Source: JABAAI01 sp965261955 (GTDB taxonomy: Bacteria > Spirochaetota > Leptospiria > Leptospirales > Leptonemataceae). From it: a stretch of DNA of 64,000 nt. Shown piece after piece: positions 1-15,200 of the stretch. The DNA is taken from contig CBDHEM010000062.1 in the NCBI GenBank assembly GCA_965261955.1, positions 8,818 through 72,817 of the forward strand, given 5' to 3'. Under the pieces are notes generated by a model. It was not told the DNA's origin. It saw only the letters and a list, made by a program, of their open reading frames with translations, and ran no database searches. Position numbers and translations under genes: made by a program. Position 1 is the first letter of the stretch; every line of letters starts with the position of its first letter.

Positions 1-224
1 CACTAGGTTTGTTCAGTTGAACAAAATCCGGTGTTTAGTACATTTGGTTAATTAAAAATATATATACAACTTGTGATTGTTGTTGAGTTGGTGCCATAGG
101 TGGTTAATTGATTAGCCTATCACCGTAGAGATCTCTACAGATACGGCAAAATTGGTGCCTAAGCTGACTGACTGTTTATGCATTTTGTGCTTGTTGTCAT
201 GGTGATTAGATGGTGTCTTTCAAG

Positions 225-299
225 GTCAGAAAGATGGCTCCAGTTGTATTGACTAAGATCCACTATGACGTTGATTTACCCGAGGACGATGTTCTACAA
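225..299 (+). CDS. C2CD5: C2CD5 internal exon (first in window)
   Basis: 25 codons in phase 0 containing KIHYDVDLPEDDVLQ, which aligns with the vertebrate segment ending LPEDELIQ. The acceptor follows a pyrimidine-rich tctttcaag; the donor is caa|gtaagg. The ATG at 234 is internal, not a start, because homology continues upstream of it. Confidence 0.75.
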
Positions 300-3200
300 G
301 TAAGGACAAAGGTTGTGTTATTGTTATCATAATGTTATTTCTTCCCTATGACTTCCTCGCACTTTATCCAGGTAGCTGTCACTGCTATGGTCACCAAAAT
401 CCAGCCTGCAGGAGTCACTGCAATTCCAAAGTCCCAATCTGGTAAACCATAGATGGTATAGGGATTACTGACTGACTGACTCATATTATCCATTGACTGA
501 CAAATATTTTTTCATTGATTGAAATCTGTTCTTGTGGTAACGAGCTGACTGGCAAATATATTCATTGACTAACAACTATTTTCATTGACTGACAACTATA
601 TTCATGTTGGCATGCTATGTGGGATGATATAGTGTCCCCCGTAGCTTAGTAGTTGATGTGTGTGTCAGCTGAATGATTGGTGAGCATTATATAGTAGGCA
701 TGTATTTAAGCTCTTTTCTAATCAATCTCCATGGACACCAATGGCATGGCGGCAATAAGCTGAGGCACTATTTTCTATGCTTCTGTTGCTTGATTGACAC
801 ATTGTCCTAAATAGAGATCAGGCATTGCCCAGAGGTTAGAAATTATTGTTTTGAAATTAATGATCGGAGCAGACGTTTCCTTCTTATTCTTGTGGTCGGA
901 TTCTTTGTGGTCATTTTTTTTACTTTTAAAGATCACGAAGAGATCGGACATTCCAAAAAGTTTGACGGAGACAGAATAGGTCTTGAAAGATCAGCAACAT
1001 GTAAGAAGGGGTGTGGCATTTGGAGGATAAGAGAGTTCCCTTTCCCAGTGCACTGGTATTTGATGGTCACTAGCTGTATCTGGTAGACCTGCCTTCTTAT
1101 GGTTACACCTCCCAGCAATATGGCAGCTGGCCGTCAAATGACCCTTGCAGGTGAGTCTTACTGTAGACCTGTAGTTTATTAGGCGACTATTCTTTTTATT
1201 ACTTTTTCATTTCTTTGAGCGTGGCCAGATGTGAATTGTGGACCCTGATCCCACCAGTGACATCAAAGAAATCCTTCTGGCTATATTTTCTTATGTTTCC
1301 TTTGAAGTCGGGTACAATCGCCTCCTCTAGTCTTCTAGTCTTACCTTTTATCTCTGGGGGATAAAAGATACTGAGTTGTAAAGCTCACCGGATGTTATAG
1401 AGTCCGTCACATCTAAATATGTGAAAAGAATACTGGATTCTGCATTTAGCTATTGCACACTCTATCACATAGTCTGCATACTTGTCCAATCTTGAGAAAA
1501 ATGGTGGCTAAAAATAAGTGATATTGAACTAACCTTGCCAATTACACTTCATGTCGGTGTTTCTCTTGGCTTCTCCGTAGACTTGCAGCAAAATTGGTTA
1601 CTTGTAGCTGCTGCTTGATCACCACAAGTTTCCATCCCTGCACCCGCAGAAGCTGCATTCCTCTCTCACCAGTGTGCTCCATGGTGGCCCGTCTCAGAAG
1701 TAATGACAAACACTAAACTTTGTGTGTGCTACAATCATTTACGTTGGGTCTAGAATTTGTGGAATTATTACATTATGAATCTCATTGCCGCACTTCTGAA
1801 TATACTACACACTCCTGTAGTATACTAGACACTTCCTGTAGTATACTAAACACCACTACCATAGCTGATGCTGTTGGTGGATATTAATTTTGAGAAATTT
1901 AGCGGCTGCATATTTTATGAAACACGGGTCAACAGGAGAGGAGAAGTTGTTCTAACTTTTCCAAAGGGAGTCAATGCTAATACAACTGGAAACTTTTCTT
2001 TTTTTTAAGATCAGAGCCAATCTTGTTGAATGGTTCTGTTGTTACGTATTCTAAGTATTATCATCGTGCGCTTGATAATGAGCATACACTTGAAATGCAG
2101 CGTGAATTAAACAAGCAAAGAAAACAAACAATTAGTATAAATTTCTTAAATTGAATGGGAAAGTAATCTGGTTATTAGCAATTGCAGGCTGAAATTCTAG
2201 CAAAATAATATTATTTTTTGGTAATTATTATGTAGTAAGTGTAGAAATGGTTGTGTTGTAATCCATTATTATGATGTTCTATTTCGGTCGTTATTATGAT
2301 GTAATGGATATTTTTAGCTCATTATTGTGATGTAATGTAGATGAAATGATATTTTCTATGGAAGACATACCACATCATCAAGACACCAGCTTACTTGCTG
2401 GTGGAAACATGGGTGAAGAGAGGAACGCTGGGGTACGCATGCACACACACACATGCTGGTAACCATTAGCTAAAAGGTGTCTCTATTATCATTATATTTG
2501 CAAACTTTTTTTGTTACTTTGAGTTGCTTTATAGTGAATGTCACAGTGTTTAGAGAGATATTGCCAAGTGGTTAAATATTTGCAGCTGGTGTCTAGGAAG
2601 AATTGCTGAGGGAAGACATCGTGGATTGGAAGCCACACAATGCTATGCTGCTCTTAAACCACACCTTTCACTTTTGTAATTCACAGATTGGATTCTAACT
2701 GTGAAAACTGTGGATATTGTGCCCCTCGTGATGTCCCTCTATCACGGATACAATATTGCATCAATTCCCCCTATGAATCACTAATCCTTTGAATTGTTGG
2801 CTTATATAGCGATTGTGATTTGAGCTTAGGGTGCAGCTGGAGGGCATGTGCTTTGCTTAGGTGATCTCAAAGCAATTCACTAGAATTAGAATTTTGTTTG
2901 TACAGGCATTCATACAGGATTTTTTTTTCAAAGTTGAGGGGGGGGGGGGGGGGGGGGTTTAAATGTCTAGTGTACTTTCAAATATACAGAAGTTTCTGTC
3001 AGGGGTGACTATCTCTCCTACTCCATGCATGTGACCCTGTGATGTGTGTATACACCGATCTAAATGTCTTTGTCTCAGGCTGTGCGTATCACTCCTCTTC
3101 CCTTTCTCTGCGGCTACCAAGTGGAATGTTACTTGACGATTGTCAACTTTTTTCTGATTAGGGAGAGCACTTCCATCCGCGAGGTAATGTATGTTAATAT

Positions 3201-6200
3201 AATAATAAAGACTTTCCATATATGGAAGAGTGTGGTTTCTTTATGCCCAGTGATATTTAAACTTTTAAAATGGCAATTTTGTTTATATTTAAGTTGGTGC
3301 CCTTGGGGCTATAGATGCCTCCCATGTACTATACAGGTGATTTATGTTCTAAAAATGACTTGAATTTCTCAATTTAGTTAAAAAATACTTATTATTTTCA
3401 TGCTTATTTGCTTCCTGTCGTCTCATGCAAATTTTGGGCATGGGCTGGCTTGCGCTCATAGTGTGTAGAGATAGCAATGAAGTATGGAGTTGAAAGGAAC
3501 CGGTAGTGCTGAGGGTGTGGTTTGAAATGCCGTGAAAGCTTTCTTCATCTTTCTGCCTCTCCTACTCTTCAGCAGAGTTTGAAAGTAACCATACTGATGG
3601 TGAGATGACTGACTGGGTCGTTGGCCATATCAGCAGGAGGCCGTCATTGGCCAACTTGGGGGAACCTTCTGTGGATGACTAGTAAAGATCCACGCTGACG
3701 AGAGCCACAAAATTTAGCAGAAGTTAAATTTAACCACTAGAATTATGTGGTAGGCATATTTTTGATGATCTTAATGTTATTCATAGGTTCCACGTGAAAC
3801 CTCGCTATAATAGTTAAAGTGCGCATCACACTGACCTCAGACTCAGGGTTGTACTCCAGTCCTGCAGCACAGACTTGTACTTTAGACCTAGATTGATTGG
3901 TCCAACAGCTGACTTGGCTTCACCCTTCACTGCTTCTAAAGTTGGACTATCCAAACATTCCCTCACCAAAACCATCTCAAAATCATGAGAGCAATAATAA
4001 TATTGTGTAGTGGGTAATGACATTCCTTTACGGTCAAAGGTATCCCATTGGGTTTGTATTGGTTTCCAATCTATGGGTGTGTGCCATAATGGGATATGTG
4101 GTACAAAGCACTGGCCTAGAGATGCTAATTGGCACTAAGTGCACATAATTGGTATATAGTTAGCGGAAGTTACTGCTCTTGTACGGCTCTTGTCAGCGTG
4201 GACAGGTTTTACTAAGCAAATAATATATTTATATATATATATGTATATAGATATAGCTAGCTAATGATACAGAGATTGGAATAGTAACTCTTCAGGTAAG
4301 CTAGCTAGATATTGCTGGCAGCAATGCTCTATGAGCAACCAAATTTTTCAAAGTGTTTGGTAGCACTTTCCTCCGATCCTATCTCATATAGTCAGCCATG
4401 GAACCATCCAGCCATTCAGCCTTGGAACCATGTAGCCATGCAGCCTTGGAAACATCCAGCCATGCAGCCTTGGAAACATCCAGCCATGCAGCCTTGGAAC
4501 CATCCAGCCATGCAGCCTTGGAACCATCCAGCCATGCAGCCTTGGAACCATCCAGCCATGCAGCCTTGGAACCATCCAGCCATGCAGCCTTGGAAACATC
4601 CAGCCATGTAGCCTTGGAACCATCCAGCCATGCAGCCTTGGAACCATGTAGCCAAGCATCCATCCAGCCATGTAGCCATCTAGCCATGTAGCCAAGCAGC
4701 CATGCAGCCATGTAGCCAAGCAGCCATGTAGCCAAGCAGCCAAGCTGTTTTGCTAACTCAGAGATTATCAGGCTCGGGAAAAGAAATTGAGCTCACCAGC
4801 ACGGCATTATCTGCCACGTTTAAACGTTACAAAATGATGGGTTTTTTTTTTACTTCCTAGTAGTGGACTTGCTAGCTTTCTCTAATGAGCTCAGCGAATG
4901 TTTGTTGTGTCTGTGGCAGGGACCGGAATGTAATTGGGTAACCACACCTTAACATTATTTCATTATCTTTCATTTCATCACCCTTGATCTGCTAAACTGA
5001 GTAGACATATCTTATAACTACCAAGATTTAATATTGTATTCCAAAGCCTACAGAAGTACATTGTTGTCTTGTATTGTTGATACTGTTTTGATGCAGGGGT
5101 TTTCTAGCTGGGAGCAAGGGGGACAATTTGTTTCTCCCCCCCCCCCCCCCCCCTGGGAATGGTTTTACCCTTCCCCCCCCCCCTCCCTCCCTTCACCCTA
5201 ACTAAGCCTTAATCATGGGGTTTAATTTACAGTGATTTGGAAGAATTCAATCATCTATATCATTAGCAAGTCAATACAACAAGAATTAATACTAAACAAT
5301 TCTTCTTCTTCTTCTTCTTCTTCTTGGCTTTCTGTTCCAGACATCAATTTGTTCAAGTTCTTTTGATAGAGTCTGTGGTGATTCTATGGCAAGCTTCATG
5401 AGATGAGAAAGATTGACTTCTCCCAGGCCATTCCTCAATAGGTTTTTTTTATCATTTTCATATGCGAGGAGGAGCGTTCCACCAAAGCACTTCCTACTGG
5501 AAGGGTCTGACATACTTTCCCAAGGTTAATCAAGTTTGGACACATGGTTTCTAACATTGAACTTGTGGACAATTCTATCAACTGCTCATTCATATCCTCT
5601 TCGGCTGATTTGTTATGTATCTTCGAAAAGTTTTCCACTCCATTTGCAGATCAGAGGAGATGAAAGGTGGCATTACAAACTCAACACTAAGTATTGACCG
5701 TGCTGGAAGCTCTCTACCATAGTGCTGAAGGATAATGGTTTTGATGCTTTCCTCACCATGTGTACTATGATCTGCTGGGGGAGTTTGGTATTTTTTTCGA
5801 ATTAAAAATGCTGAAAGATGACACAACATCTTGATAATTGAACCGGTTTTAAATATTACCCTTCAATATGGGGAAAAAAGGCTTAGCTACTCGCCTCTGA
5901 GAGTTTGTGATGCCTGCAGTGAGTGGTAGACTTGATGCCTATTGTTATTTAAATTTTATCTTCAACCTCTTCCAGTGTGCTGCAGGCTGGAAGACATAGC
6001 CTAGAGTATGTTGAGTAGCATCCTCAAGACTTGAAAGATAGTCAAATCCAACTTTTCTGACTGAAGACACTTCCTAACTTTGAGACCTGTGGAAGAACAA
6101 AGTCTAGAAGGTAGATGGTGAACAAAGTTGACTGTTTTGTTAAGATTCTGCTGATCCCAAGGGCTTCTGGCTCATGAGATACCTTTTTTTTTTTCAAGTG

Positions 6201-9200
6201 TGGTTACAGTTGCATCATAGCATCTCTTCTAACTATCTACTGTCAGAAGGTTTTACAATTTTCAACTTGGGGATGTCTGTAACTTTTTGCACCTCCTTGA
6301 GGCGTTTGCATCTCTTTGGGGAGTGATGAACAACTTCCACAAAGTGTTGAGTGTAATGTACACATGCTTGATCCCTTGAGCACTGTTTGCAGCTTGAACA
6401 ATTGCCAGCTGAAGCCTATGACAATGGCAGTGGATGAAGACAGCATGTGGTGCATTCTTCTTCAGTCGTGCTTGAACTCCAGTTTTCTTTCCCACCAACG
6501 TTGCTGCACCATCAAAGCCCATGCCAACAAGTTTGCAGCATTGTACATTCATCTTCTTGAGCCAGTCAGGCAATGCTGAATTGATAGATTCAGTATTACC
6601 TTCTTCAAAGGGGAATTCCCATAAAATATGTTCAACGTGATCGATTTTCCACCCAACGACAAAAAAAGTGAGAGCTCTTCTACAGTTGCAATATCCATTA
6701 TCCTGAAGATGGAGCAACATGAAGCTGACTTACTTGCAACTCATCAATCCATACTCCGATTGCCTCCATGAAATCGATGATAGCATGTGATGTGGTGTAG
6801 GGTGCATTCTTTGCTACTCTACGAACAAACTCTTCCAGATCATTTCCAGCACAAGGAATGACAAGGTTGATCAGCTTATGGAAGTTTGTCATGTGAGGAA
6901 TGGGATGTCGGCATAGAAAATGAGTGCAGCAATGAAATGACTTGATAACATTTCAGTTCTTGCTTCTCTCGTGATCCCCAACATCTTGTATGATGTGCGA
7001 TTGATTCCTTTTTTTTTAGCTAATAGCTCAGCTTCAGTGTATCTGATTATCACTACCTGCATGTGCCTTCATCTTTGAATCACCATTTTCCAGTTCTGAA
7101 ATGACTTTGTGGTGTGCACACCACTACTTTCTTGTGAGTTTGACTCTGGCTCTCTGACTTTTTGCATGTTTTACAAAAAGCACCTTGATGGTTTTCATCA
7201 TATTCTAGCCATGGAAAATCTTTCTCCCACATTCTGTTATATCTTCGCAGGGTAGTACTTGATCTGAAACGTAGTCTCTTTGGCTAGGCTAGGGTGTACT
7301 CTCTCTCTACTTGAATCCTCCTTGCTGTCACTACTAACTGTTGGAGCAAACACTGAAGAACTTGGACAACAATATCGAAGAATATCTATATAGTTGCTAC
7401 AGCATTACCTTCACTTAAAATAAAATTTTTAAAAATTGAAAACTTTTCCATTTGAATTTGTTGCTCTTTCTTCCTTGTAGCCATGTTCTAAGTTTTGGAG
7501 ATTTATTGCACGCTCCTTTTCATGCTTGTTCTTGTCTATGCAATTTGATTTATCTCAAGTCAAAGATTTAATGACAAAGGATCCGAATCTGAAGCGGTAT
7601 GCTTGAAGCAAGCAATGCGATGATAACTATGCCAGGCTTGACTTCGTTGCTTGTTTTATGTATGGTTGAAAGCTCTGTCTTTGCTCTATAGACTGAGCAC
7701 GCCCAATGGTCATATACTATAAGCATAGCTAAGTTATACTGATTCGAATAGAGTGGAAACTTTTTTCTTTTTAAAATGTTGCTATGTCTATGTACTAGCC
7801 ATTTCCATAGTTTCAGAGTCATTGTGTGTGCCAATTCAAATTATGATGCTTTTGTCAGTGTTCATTTAACACAAGTCATACATTTGAATGGACGCCTACC
7901 TTTGATGGCTGATAGCTGCATTTGATGTTTTCTCTGAACAAAATTTGTAAGCACTTGTAGAGCTGGTGATATGAGTGCTCCTGATTTTTCTCTATTGCAA
8001 GCACTACCAAATTTTGCAGGTTTGAATTGTTGACCTAGGGTTTTTAAATAATTTAGTTCGCATGGTGACCTTCATCTAATTTACATGTTGCATATGTGTA
8101 GCCTTTTCGTTCCATAGATATCACAGATAAGAGCTTTATCAAACTATGACTAAACTGTAGCAGTCAAAAATGTGCGGTCTTTGAGTGAAACTGAAGTTGC
8201 CGAATGAATCTTCTTAGGAAATGTGCCTATAGCGATATTTAACGTTCAATATGAAAGCATAATGAATAAGCCACTCCCAGATAACAAAAAGCCTGCAAAA
8301 TAGAAGGAAGGAAAAATAGTTTAGCAATATACATTTGTTATGTTTTGGGGAGTGTTTTGTTGTCTTTTGTACTTGTTGAATCTTTGTTGTTCACTTATTT
8401 TCATGACTCCTCCCACAGTGATGTGTGGCAGGATATTATTTTCATTCTGTCTCTGTGTGTATGTGTGTGCTTGCATGCATTCGTGTGTGTATGTTGTATG
8501 TGAACGAAAAAAACTCTGGAATGGCTGGACGCATCTTTACCACACTTGGAAGGCAAATTAAGTGTGTACCGAGGATTATTTGATTAAATTTTTAAAGGTC
8601 AAAGGTTACAGTGAACAAAAGTTGGATTAGCATTATTATGATGACATCATCAGTTCTGTAGTACTGTATTGGATTAGTGCTGATGATGTCATCATGATAA
8701 TTATTGTGATATTATGAAATCGGCACTTATCAAGTGTATATATCTGCTGTCATATTATAATGAGATGCTTGCCTGTAGCTGTGGTTTGGGGTAGTTACAT
8801 GAGAGCTACTTGAGCTGTTGCCCTGATAAAGACTATGCCATATGCAAACCATTCTAATCCAGCTGAACTCCAGCCATGGTGGCAGAACTCTAGGCCGAGG
8901 GTTCTTGCAGGCCACTTTTGCTCTAGCTAAAGCGACATGCATGTTGGTCCATACTAGTGATTTGAACAGTTTTAAAGTATGCTCTAAGGGGTGTGGTTTA
9001 TAGGTCAAAACCACAACTTTTTTTAACAAATTTGTAATTGCATTAACTTTTTTTGTCTTTCCCCAAGTAATTTTGGTATCGTAGTGATGCTTTTTCTTGT
9101 GCTTCCTTGTGACATCTTAAATGCCTCTATTTGCTCATTTTCTTAGATGATACATCTGGCAACATCATGGTCACTTGAAAGCAGCACTTTCCTTTCTGAT

Positions 9201-12200
9201 ACAGGAATAGCTCCACAGTGGAATGTATGCACACTCTCTAATTTGGAATTTGGTCTGTAGTTAGTCAAAGCACTTAGCTGTGACTTAAGTGGAAGGAGAA
9301 TGCAATCGCAATTCTAGGTCTGGGGCTGGTGCCAAAGAAAGTAAAAATGGCAATTTTTTTCTGGCACTTTTGCATGGGAACCTCCAAATGCATTGCTGAG
9401 ATTTGCTCAGCACACTACCAAGCAGTAATAACCACATGCACAAGTACGCATAGTGTTCGTTAGTTCAAGGCCACCGTGTGAGTTAAACTAATTACGACCC
9501 AACGGTCACCTCTTCAAATAACCATATCTTGGCAATGCTTGCAGTGTTCAAAAATATCTGGAATTCTCGTATCTCAGAGCTCTAAAAGCACTTTCAAACA
9601 AACAACGATCTTTGAAGATGTGCTGTGGTAAGGTTATGATTGTTTCAAATGCAATAAAAACATGAATTATGGGAATAAACTTTCAAAGAGTAAGGCTTTT
9701 CTTCAAGAGATAAGTTAACACTTACAAAAACCATCATAATCTTGAGACATTCAGTGCCTCTAAGACTTAGGAATAGCTAGTAGATAAGCTACATCAACAT
9801 AACTGAATTTTTTTTCCAATGTTTTTGATGTGTTGTTCTCCCACCTATTCAAACCCATATGACTTGGAGTGTATGAAAATATGGGACATTCGTATCATAG
9901 AGCATTGTAAGAGCTTTCTGAGCATAATTTAAATAAGCTTTGAAAGTGAAGTATGGCAAACTTATCATTATATTTCTATTATATTTCTTGCACGAATTCT
10001 GTTCCTTGTCTGTCTTTTTTGACTCAAGATATAGTGAATGAAAAAGACAACCATAACTTTGAAATGGAGCATCGGATAGCTCCAAAACTTGTAATATGGC
10101 TACTAGGTCGATACTGCAAGTTTGAACTGGAAATTTTTTTATTTATTTTTTTCTCATAGATTTTGACTTATAGCCTCCCCCCCCCTTCTCATTCTCTTAA
10201 AATTTTCAATGTTGACTTTCTGAAGCTTATGACAGCAACTGTAGAGATAGTTGTATATCATTAAATACTAGGTTTAAGAATCATTAAACTCTCTAGCAAC
10301 AATATATTTTCGGAAAGTGTAGTAATGACATGGCCATGAATATCATTACAATAATCAAAGTGCTATATTGTGATTTACATTACGTAAAGTTTTAGCAGAT
10401 CAGCGCTAGAAAATTGCATGGCTGGGAGGCCAGACACACCAGAGGAATGGCTGGTATTAGTACTGGGTTGCTATAGCTGCAAAACACACACATACATACA
10501 CACATACAACTGCCTGTCACCCAGGAAAGAATCCTTTTTGAATCTTGGCTTTATTCCTGCTAAATTCCAGCTAGGGATTCTATTCACTGCTTTAGGCAGT
10601 GCTTTAAGATGATGCTCCTTAGCCACTACTTCCTTCTTCATCTTTGTGCTGAAGCTGGCAGTGTTTAGAGAATCCTAACTGAGCGATGATTCTATATCTC
10701 TGCTCAGTGTCTTAACAGCATGGTTCAAACTAGTCTCTCCAAAGTAGGTATAGACATCTCCTTCCTCATCGCTCAGTTTGCCGTCTCATAGCCCAAAATC
10801 CTCGTCAAAAAGTGCCTCCTAGACTTCTCTGGTGGGGTACCTTGAAACCATCGAAAACAAAAATTCGGCTACAATATATTCTCGTGTTCCCTTAGCAACC
10901 TATGGACCAGGGATTTTACCAGCTGATGGAGCATGTTTTGGGGCATATGCTAATCGAGGTAGTGCTAAGTTCAAGAATGGCCCGTGATGGAGTCATGTTT
11001 CATGCAGGTGTCTTCTAACTGCCACATGGCGGTAACGCTGGTGAATGGGTTGTTAATGTGGAGATGCACTGGAAATAATGAGTGGCATTCTTATACACTT
11101 AATTGTGGGTGTGGTTATGACCCAGTCTCTTTAGCAGATTAATCATTGTTGTAGTTTTGTTTTCTTTGTTGATGACCTTCAATCATAATACTTCTTTTTG
11201 TCTTTCACACACACCACACACTACACGTGGCACCCATACACACACACACACACAGAATGGTGGCTTGGATTCTTTCATGCATCTCTTTGTACTGGAGGCC
11301 CAGGCTATTGCTAGGGCACACGTAGCAGCCGTAGGTGGGAATGCTCTTCTTAATTATCGCCTCAATGACCTGGTATTGATTGAACACCCACACAAGAACC
11401 AGGTCGGTCCAATCTCTCCGGGATATGAATGCCATGCATGTGCATGTTCACAGTGTATCTCCTTAGTGATTTGGCAGTCAAGGATGGTAACCACTGTATA
11501 AAATTATTGCCAACGATTTTCTGCCTGCCATTTTTTTTACTTATGGCAGTGTGCTTGAAATTGCTTCTCTCTTGATTGGCTGCTTAGTAATACAGAAAGA
11601 TGTCTTGGGATATTTTTTGTTCGCTATTCTGAAGAATGCTTGCCTTATAGGATATAGGATGCATGCAATCCATTGTCTGACCTCTATGAATGCAACTAGC
11701 TGATGTAGGGCCAATTAGATACCTCTGAATTTTAATGCCATCCATGTCTCCCATTTTGTCCGTCAGTATTTCCAGCTGTACAGTCGTTTAAGTTGAACAT
11801 TTAGGAAAAATTGACCTTAATTAATGGGGTGCGTAAAGGTTTCTGAGGTGGGAGGGGGCATTCACCCACCCTTGGATCTGGTTCCACCCTCTTCCCACAT
11901 CCCTCTCCCTTCCCCAAGTATTGCCCTCCTCCCTTCACCCTCCTATAATTTCGTAACCCTAAAGAATGCCCTCAAGAAGCACCGAGTTTGGCATTCATTT
12001 TAGGTGGGCGGTGAGGCAAAAGTGGGCAAAAGGGGGGCGGTAGGGGACGACAGGGTGGCATTAGGAGCAGTTAAAAAATAACCTTTTGTTTTTACAAAAT
12101 CTGAATGACAAAACATGTCATACACACTAAGGTCAAGGTACAGGCATGCAGTTTATATATGTCATAAACACTAAGGTAAAGGAACAGGTTTGCAGTTTAT

Positions 12201-15200
12201 ATATGTCATAAACACTAAGGTAAAGGAACTGGTATGCAGTTTATATGTCATAAACACTAAGGTATGCAGTTTATATATGTCATAAACACTAAGGTAAAGG
12301 AACAGGTATGCATTTTATGTCATAAACACTAAGGTCAAGGTACAGGTGTGCAGTTATATGTCATAAACACTAAGGTAAAGGAACAGGTGTGCAGTTTATA
12401 TATGTCATAAACACTAAGGTAAAGGAACAGGTGTGCAGTTTATATATGTCATAAACACTAAGGTAAAGGAACAGGTATGCAGTTTATATGTCATAAACAC
12501 TAAGGTAAAGGAACTGGTATGCATTTTATATGTCATAAACACTAAGGTCAAGGTACAGGTGTGCAGTTTATATGTCATAAACACTAAGGTCAAGGAACAG
12601 GTGTGCAGTTTATGTCATAAACACTAAGGTCAAGGTACAGGTCAAGGTACAGGCATGCTGTTTATATATGTCATAAACACTAAGGTCAAGGTACAGGTAT
12701 GCAGTTTATATATGTCATAAAAACTAAGGTAAAGGAAAAGACATGCAGTTTATATATGTCATAAACACTAAGGTAAAGGAACAGGTGTGCAGTTTATATA
12801 TGTCATAAACACTAAGGTAAAGGAACAGGTGTGCAGTTTATATATGTCATACACACTAAGGTAAAGGAACAGGTTTGCAGTTTAAATATGTCATGAACAC
12901 TAAGGTAAAGGAACAGGTATGCAGTTTATAGAGAATAAACTGACATAAGGATTATAAATGAATGCATAGCTTTGTTACATAGTCCAAAGTCGGAGTCAAA
13001 AGTCCGAACGTTTCCTTGATGCATATACACAACACGTATAGTGATGCATCAGTTACCACACGCCTCCCAGCCAGATCAGAGAGCAGAATCAGCAGACAAC
13101 TACAAGGGCCAAAGCTCAGCTCAGGTTTGTAAGCACTGCACGTTAATTTCAATCTTGTAATGTTCAGCATTTAAACATAAACTAAAGATGTGGGAGAATG
13201 GTAGCCTATTGATGGAAGGATGCCAAAAGGTTTGGAAGTGTTACTGTGCTACGACTTCTTCTTAGTGAGTTCCATCCCGATGTTGAGAAGCTGATAGCCC
13301 TGCACCAAGCACATCCATCCATTAACAATAACCATGGTTACTGGTGAGATGTTGATTTACCCCTCCATATTGCTGACACAGCTAAAACTGCTAAATAAAT
13401 TGGTTTATTAAATTAGGTTTTATTTGTGAAATACATCTTTGTGTTTAATCTTCTTGTTTTCAATTTGAAGCACACCAAAATAAAATAGGTCTGTGTTCGC
13501 ATGTGTATATGAGGGGGGGGGGGGCGCTAGCCTAGAAAAATTTGGGAACCACTGATATAGTAGCTTAGACAATGTATTTCTGTGTGCTTTCTGAAATTGG
13601 GTATTAAAAATTTTATGATGAATTGCACCACAGTTCCACATTTATGACAGTCTGGTCCCGCCTTCACTGCTGGGGAAACACCAACCTCCTCCCTGTCTAC
13701 AAGGTGGTATTAATGAACCAATTAGGGTCACTCACTCAGTGCTAATTGACCCAAGGTCCATCTTGACTGGCCTCTAGGAAGTGGAAATACCTGGGTCTAT
13801 CTGCACATAACTTGGCTACTGTTATCTCCATGAATTTGTGTGTCTGTGTGTGTGTGTGTCAAATTAAACCACACAGATGGAGCGATCTGCTGACCCCAGT
13901 TTCCTGTATCACGGGGGTTTTGTAAGCATATTGACGCACTTTTTAAAATGGCAGACTGACCCCCTCCCCCCTTCCCATCCCCCCAAAAAAGCCAAGCTTA
14001 TACCTCAGCTAAAACTCACATTGGCAGATTCTTAGCTGCATAAATGGTAATTTCAGCTGATATTAGCTCAAAAAATGAGCCTTGAATCCTTCACTATAGT
14101 AGTAAACCAGACTCCAAGCAGGCCTTGAATCCTTCACTAAGGTAGTAAACCAGACCCCAAGAGTGCCTTAAATCATTCACTATGGTAGTAAACCAGACTT
14201 CAAGCAAGCCTTGAATCCTTCACTAAGGTAGTAAACCAGATACCAAGCATGCCTTGAATACTTCACTAAGGTAGTAAACCAGATTCCAAACGAGCCTTGA
14301 TCCTTCACTAAGGTAGTAAACCAGACTCCCAAGAGTGCCGTGAATCCTTCACTATAAGGTAGTAAACCAGACTCCAAGCATGCCTTGAATACTTCACTAA
14401 GGTAGTAAACCAGACTCCAAGCATGCCTTGAATACTTCACTAAGGTAGGGAACCAGACTCCAAGCATGCCTTGAATACTTCACTAAGGTAGTAAACCAGA
14501 CTCCAAGCAAGCCTTGAATCCTTCACTATAAGGTAGTAAGCCAGACTCCAAGCATGCCTTGAATACTTCACTAAGGTTGTAAACCAGACTCCAAGCATGC
14601 CTTGAATCCTTCACTATAAGGTAGTAAACCAGACTCCAAGCATGCCTTGAATACTTCACTAAGGTAGTAAACCAGATTCCAAGCATGCCTTGAGTACTTC
14701 ACTAAAGTAGGGAACCAGACTCCAAGCATGCCTTGAATACTCTCTAAGGTAGTAAACCAGATTCCAAGCATGCCTTGAATCCTTCACTAAGGTAGTAAAC
14801 CAGACTCCAAGCATGCCTTGAATACTTCACTAAGGTAGTAAACCAGACTTCAAGCATGCCTTGAATACTTCACTAAGGTAGTAAACCAGACTCCAAGCAA
14901 GCCTCGAATACTTCACTAAGGTAGTAAACCAGACTCCAAGCATGCCTTGAATCCTTCACTAAGGTAGTAAACCAGACTCCAAGCATGCCTTGAATGCTTC
15001 ACTAAGGTAGTAAACCAGACTCCAAGCATGCCTTGAATACTTCACTAAGGTAGTAAACCAGACTCCAAGCATGCCTTGAGTACTTCACTAAGGTAGTAAA
15101 CCAGACTCCAAGCATGCCTTGAATCCTTCACTAAGGTAGTAAACCAGACTCCAAGCATGCCTTGAGTACTTCACTAAGGTAGTGAACCAGACTCCAAGCA

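Larger units (their letters stand above)
3184..11255 (+). other. C2CD5 intron 4 (8.1 kb) with nested repeats
   Basis: Holds the 24-bp minisatellite (4395-4745), a C/T-rich low-complexity stretch with an 18-bp poly-C run (5136-5190), the decayed hAT transposase (5292-7484, - strand) and a hairpin (8634-8701). In 3184-4390 and 7500-11250 I see no coding homology; 4220-4262 is a short AT-rich microsatellite. Confidence 0.55.

Noticed and set aside
234..236. ATG at 234 as a gene start
   Set aside because: C2CD5 homology continues upstream of it within the exon, so it is an internal methionine.
4312..4743. Several overlapping long open frames on both strands
   Set aside because: They come from a 24-bp tandem repeat whose unit is a multiple of three and free of stops; no non-repeat homology.
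11205..11435. Minus-strand open frame opposite the C2CD5 exon
   Set aside because: Shadow of a strongly conserved plus-strand exon.
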